Part shown: one piece after another, positions 5,306-7,746 of the stretch
How positions within the stretch are numbered: the stretch's first letter is position 1
How the letters are laid out: every line of letters starts with the position of its first letter
Assembly: GCA_019136395.1 (NCBI GenBank)
Contig: JAGVUH010000559.1
Location: 1-7,746 of the forward strand
Reading direction: 5' to 3'
Length of the DNA stretch: 7,746 nucleotides
DNA from: Gammaproteobacteria bacterium
GTDB lineage: Bacteria; Pseudomonadota; Gammaproteobacteria; Chromatiales; Chromatiaceae
Program-made: the position numbers and the translations under genes
Notes under the pieces: generated by a model
Told to the model about the DNA's origin: nothing
The model's database searches: none
The model's input: the letters and a program-made list of their open reading frames with translations, nothing else

Positions 5306-7387
5306 ATGGCCGACAGAAATGATCTGCTGTTTGAGATCGGCACCGAGGAACTGCCGCCTACCGCCCTGGATCGTCTATCCATTGCCTTGGCGGAGGGCTT
5401 CGCCACTCAACTTTTTCAGCATCAACTGAGTTACGACACCATCGAGCGTTTTGCCAGCCCCCGCCGGCTTGCGCTGCGCGTTAGGTCACTTACGACGAGC
5501 CAGCCTGATCAGGAGATCGTGCGCAAAGGCCCCACCGTACAGTCCGCCTTCGATGCTCAAGGACAGCCAACCCCCGCCGCCTTGGGTTTTGCCCGCGCCT
5601 GTGGGGTCGACATTACCGCCGTGGCGCGAGAGGACTCCCCCAAGGGTGCATGGCTGATCGTGCGCCAATTCCAGCCTGGTCGGCCGACCTCAGAGCTGCT
5701 GATCCCCCTGATCGAACGGACGCTTGCCGGCCTGCCCATCCCCAAGCGCATGCGCTGGGGAGAGCGCGAGGAGGAGTTTGTCCGACCCGTGCACTGGGTA
5801 GTCTTGCTGTTTGGGAGCGACCTGGTCCCTGGTACCGTGCTTGGGGTGCCTACCGGCCGCGATACCTTTGGCCATCGCTTTCATCGCCCAGGCCCCATCC
5901 GTCTCACCGATCCCGGTGACTATGATGAGTTACTGCGGGAGACCGGTCGCGTCGAGCCCGACTTCGCCCGGCGGCGCGAGTTGATCCGAAACCAGGTGGT
6001 TACCTTGGCGGCAGAGGCTGACGGGGAGGCGATGATAGACGCCGATTTGCTGGATGAGGTCACCGCCTTGTGCGAATGGCCCCGCGCCCTCCTGGGAGGG
6101 TTCGATGCACGGTATCTCGAGGTCCCTCCCGAGGTACTGATCGAAACCATGCGGAAAAACCAAAAGTATTTTCCCCTCCACTCACCAGACGGGGCACTCC
6201 TGCCCAGCTTTATCACCATCGCCAATATCGAGAGTCTCGACCCCTCACAGGTCAGGGCTGGCAACGAACGGGTCATTCGGCCCCGCTTTTCGGACGCCGC
6301 CTTCTTCTGGTCTCAAGACCTGAAGCAACCTTTGTCCACCTTCGCCGAGCGTCTGACATCCGTCGTCTTTCAGGATCAGTTGGGTACCCTGGCGGAAAAG
6401 TCCCTGCGTGTGGGTCAAATCGGGCGCTATTTGGCTGGCCTGCTCGATTATGATGAAGAACTGGTGGCTCGCGCCGCGCACCTAGCCAAGTGCGACCTGA
6501 TGACCGCCATGATCTTCGAATTCGCTGGGCTGCAGGGCATCATGGGTCGCTATTACGCCCAGAATTCGGGCGAAGATCCGGCGGTATGCGCCGCCATGGA
6601 AGAACAGTACCTGCCCCGTCATGCCGGTGATCGCTTGCCCGCTAGCGAATGCGGCCGCATCCTTGCCCTTGCCGAGCGTCTGGACAGCCTGGTGGGTATT
6701 TTTGCGATTGGTTTGCGACCCACGGGCGTCAAGGATCCCTACGCCTTGCGTCGCGCCGCCATCGGCGTACTGCGCCTGCTCATCGAGACGACCTTGGAAC
6801 TCAATCTCCGTGACCTCTTGGAGTTCACCGCCCAGGAGCTGCGCGGCAAGGTCGAAGCGACTTCCGCCGCGAGCGAGGTCTTCGATTACATTCTTGAGCG
6901 GTTAAAAAGTTACTGCCAGGACCAGGACCTGTCTGGAGATGTCGTTGAAGCGGTTCTCGCGGTTGGCGGTCATTACCCCACTGACCTCTACCGGCGGATG
7001 TTGGCGGTTCAGGATTTCAAGCGCCTTCCAGAGGCGGATACCCTGGCGATTGCCAACAAGCGCACTCGCAACATTCTCAAAAAGTCTGGCGAAATCACGC
7101 AGGGCGAGGTACGCGGCGACCTCCTTGTCGATCCCGCAGAGAGAGCTTTGGCAGCGAGGCTCGATGAGTTGGCCCCGCTTGCTACCCACCATCTTGTCAC
7201 CAAAGAATACGGCGCCGCGCTAAAACTGCTTGCTGGACTGCGCCCCGAGGTTGACGCCTTCTTCGACCAGGTGATGGTCTTGGCTGATGATGAGAAGATT
7301 CGCGCCAACCGTCTGGCGCTGCTTGCCCGTCTCGAAGGCCTCTTCCTCGGCATCGCGGATATTTCTCGGCTACAGCCTATTAGTTGA
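5306..7387 (+). CDS. glyS: Glycyl-tRNA synthetase beta subunit, 693 aa
   Basis: This is the tRNA-binding partner of GlyQ in the alpha2beta2 enzyme; both subunits are needed for charging. The protein opens with the family signature LLFEIGTEELPPTAL, then shows RFASPRRLAL, ETMRKNQKYFPL (about 280-291), the HD-like domain block beginning HLAKCDLMTAMIFEF at His392 and continuing LQGIMGRYYA, RPTGVKDPYALRRA near 471-484, and a C-terminal DALR-type anticodon-binding region ending VMVLADDEKIRANRLALLARL. Length agrees with E. coli GlyS (689 aa). The ATG at 5306 is supported by GAGGT (5294-5298), which overlaps the glyQ stop codon, so the two genes are very probably translated in step. A longer open frame from 5105 overlaps glyQ and its extra residues have no family likeness. 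No terminator is seen before gmhB. Confidence 0.98.
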   Translation: MADRNDLLFEIGTEELPPTALDRLSIALAEGFATQLFQHQLSYDTIERFASPRRLALRVRSLTTSQPDQEIVRKGPTVQSAFDAQGQPTPAALGFARACGVDITAVAREDSPKGAWLIVRQFQPGRPTSELLIPLIERTLAGLPIPKRMRWGEREEEFVRPVHWVVLLFGSDLVPGTVLGVPTGRDTFGHRFHRPGPIRLTDPGDYDELLRETGRVEPDFARRRELIRNQVVTLAAEADGEAMIDADLLDEVTALCEWPRALLGGFDARYLEVPPEVLIETMRKNQKYFPLHSPDGALLPSFITIANIESLDPSQVRAGNERVIRPRFSDAAFFWSQDLKQPLSTFAERLTSVVFQDQLGTLAEKSLRVGQIGRYLAGLLDYDEELVARAAHLAKCDLMTAMIFEFAGLQGIMGRYYAQNSGEDPAVCAAMEEQYLPRHAGDRLPASECGRILALAERLDSLVGIFAIGLRPTGVKDPYALRRAAIGVLRLLIETTLELNLRDLLEFTAQELRGKVEATSAASEVFDYILERLKSYCQDQDLSGDVVEAVLAVGGHYPTDLYRRMLAVQDFKRLPEADTLAIANKRTRNILKKSGEITQGEVRGDLLVDPAERALAARLDELAPLATHHLVTKEYGAALKLLAGLRPEVDAFFDQVMVLADDEKIRANRLALLARLEGLFLGIADISRLQPIS

Positions 7388-7430
7388 TCATCGTCACTGG
7401 GAATCTGCCCCTTCAGCCCTTTTAGCATCC

Positions 7431-7746
7431 ATGAAGCTCCTTATTCTTGATCGTGACGGCGTAATCAATCAGGATTCTGACGCCTATATCAAGTCAGTCG
7501 CGGAGTGGAGCCCGATTCCAGGGAGTCTGGAGGCCATGGCCCGCCTCTACCAGGGCGGTTTTCGTCTGGCTATTGCCAGCAATCAGTCCGGCCTGGGACG
7601 GCATTTGTTGACCATTGATGACCTGAACGCCATCCACCGCAAGATGGTTCGCGAACTTGCCAGCCTGGGCTGTCAGATTGAGGCCATTTTTTTCTGTCCC
7701 CATACTCCTGAAGCACACTGTTTTTGCCGGAAGCCTCTTCCCGGAC
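7431..7746 (+). CDS. gmhB: D-glycero-D-manno-heptose-1,7-bisphosphate 7-phosphatase, 3' end cut by the window
   Basis: GmhB removes the C7 phosphate of heptose bisphosphate in ADP-heptose synthesis for the LPS inner core. It is a cytoplasmic HAD-family phosphatase. The N-terminus LLILDRDGVIN carries the nucleophile Asp7 and general acid Asp9; motif 2 is SNQSG at 50-54; and CPHTPEAHCFCRKPLPG at 89-105 supplies the zinc-loop ligands Cys89, His91, Cys97 and Cys99 plus Arg100-Lys101. The zinc loop is the short form, shorter than that of E. coli GmhB. Only 105 residues are present, of an expected 180-190; HAD motifs 3 and 4 lie beyond the right edge. It starts 43 nt after the glyS stop with no terminator between, so it is probably co-transcribed; glyQ-glyS-gmhB is a known gammaproteobacterial order. 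No clear Shine-Dalgarno precedes the ATG. Related histidinol-phosphate phosphatases share the fold, but the context favours GmhB. Confidence 0.93.
   Translation, partial: MKLLILDRDGVINQDSDAYIKSVAEWSPIPGSLEAMARLYQGGFRLAIASNQSGLGRHLLTIDDLNAIHRKMVRELASLGCQIEAIFFCPHTPEAHCFCRKPLPG

Noticed and set aside
7494..7718. 74-codon open frame on the minus strand opposite gmhB
   Set aside because: It is antisense to clear HAD phosphatase motifs and has no recognisable product.

Overview
This is a chromosomal housekeeping window with a moderately high GC content. It looks gammaproteobacterial: gene order glnA-glnL-glnG, a GS whose adenylylation tyrosine is Tyr397 as in E. coli, a separate-subunit glycyl-tRNA synthetase (glyQ, glyS), and gmhB directly after glyS. 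The proteins read as closest in style to Chromatiales/Pseudomonas-type homologues, but the family or genus cannot be fixed from the sequence alone.

Left half (1-3757, all minus strand): the nitrogen-regulation cluster. Reading in the direction of transcription, glnA (glutamine synthetase) comes first, then a gap of about 325 bp with a strong hairpin/terminator and a second hairpin, then glnL (NtrB sensor kinase), which overlaps glnG (NtrC sigma-54 activator) by 8 bp. glnG runs off the left edge after residue 316, so the end of its AAA+ domain and its DNA-binding domain are not visible.

Middle (3758-4371): a gap of about 614 bp between divergent operons. It holds the control region of glnA: a sigma-54 -24/-12 promoter on the minus strand and, about 220 bp upstream of the predicted transcription start, a 19-bp perfect palindrome matching the NtrC enhancer consensus. 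Between the two lies a cluster of CTAG-centred inverted repeats that I cannot assign. A likely sigma-70 -10 box and a strong Shine-Dalgarno sequence for glyQ lie at the right end of the gap.

Right half (4372-7746, plus strand): glyQ and glyS (the alpha2beta2 glycyl-tRNA synthetase), 10 bp apart, then gmhB (heptose bisphosphate phosphatase for LPS core synthesis), cut by the right edge.

The genes on the left form one circuit. NtrB phosphorylates NtrC under nitrogen limitation, and NtrC-P at the enhancer activates sigma-54 polymerase at glnA and, by read-through, probably glnLG. I found no mobile element, CRISPR array, RNA gene or novel gene system. The points worth a second look are in the glnA-glyQ control region and in the choice of the glyQ start.
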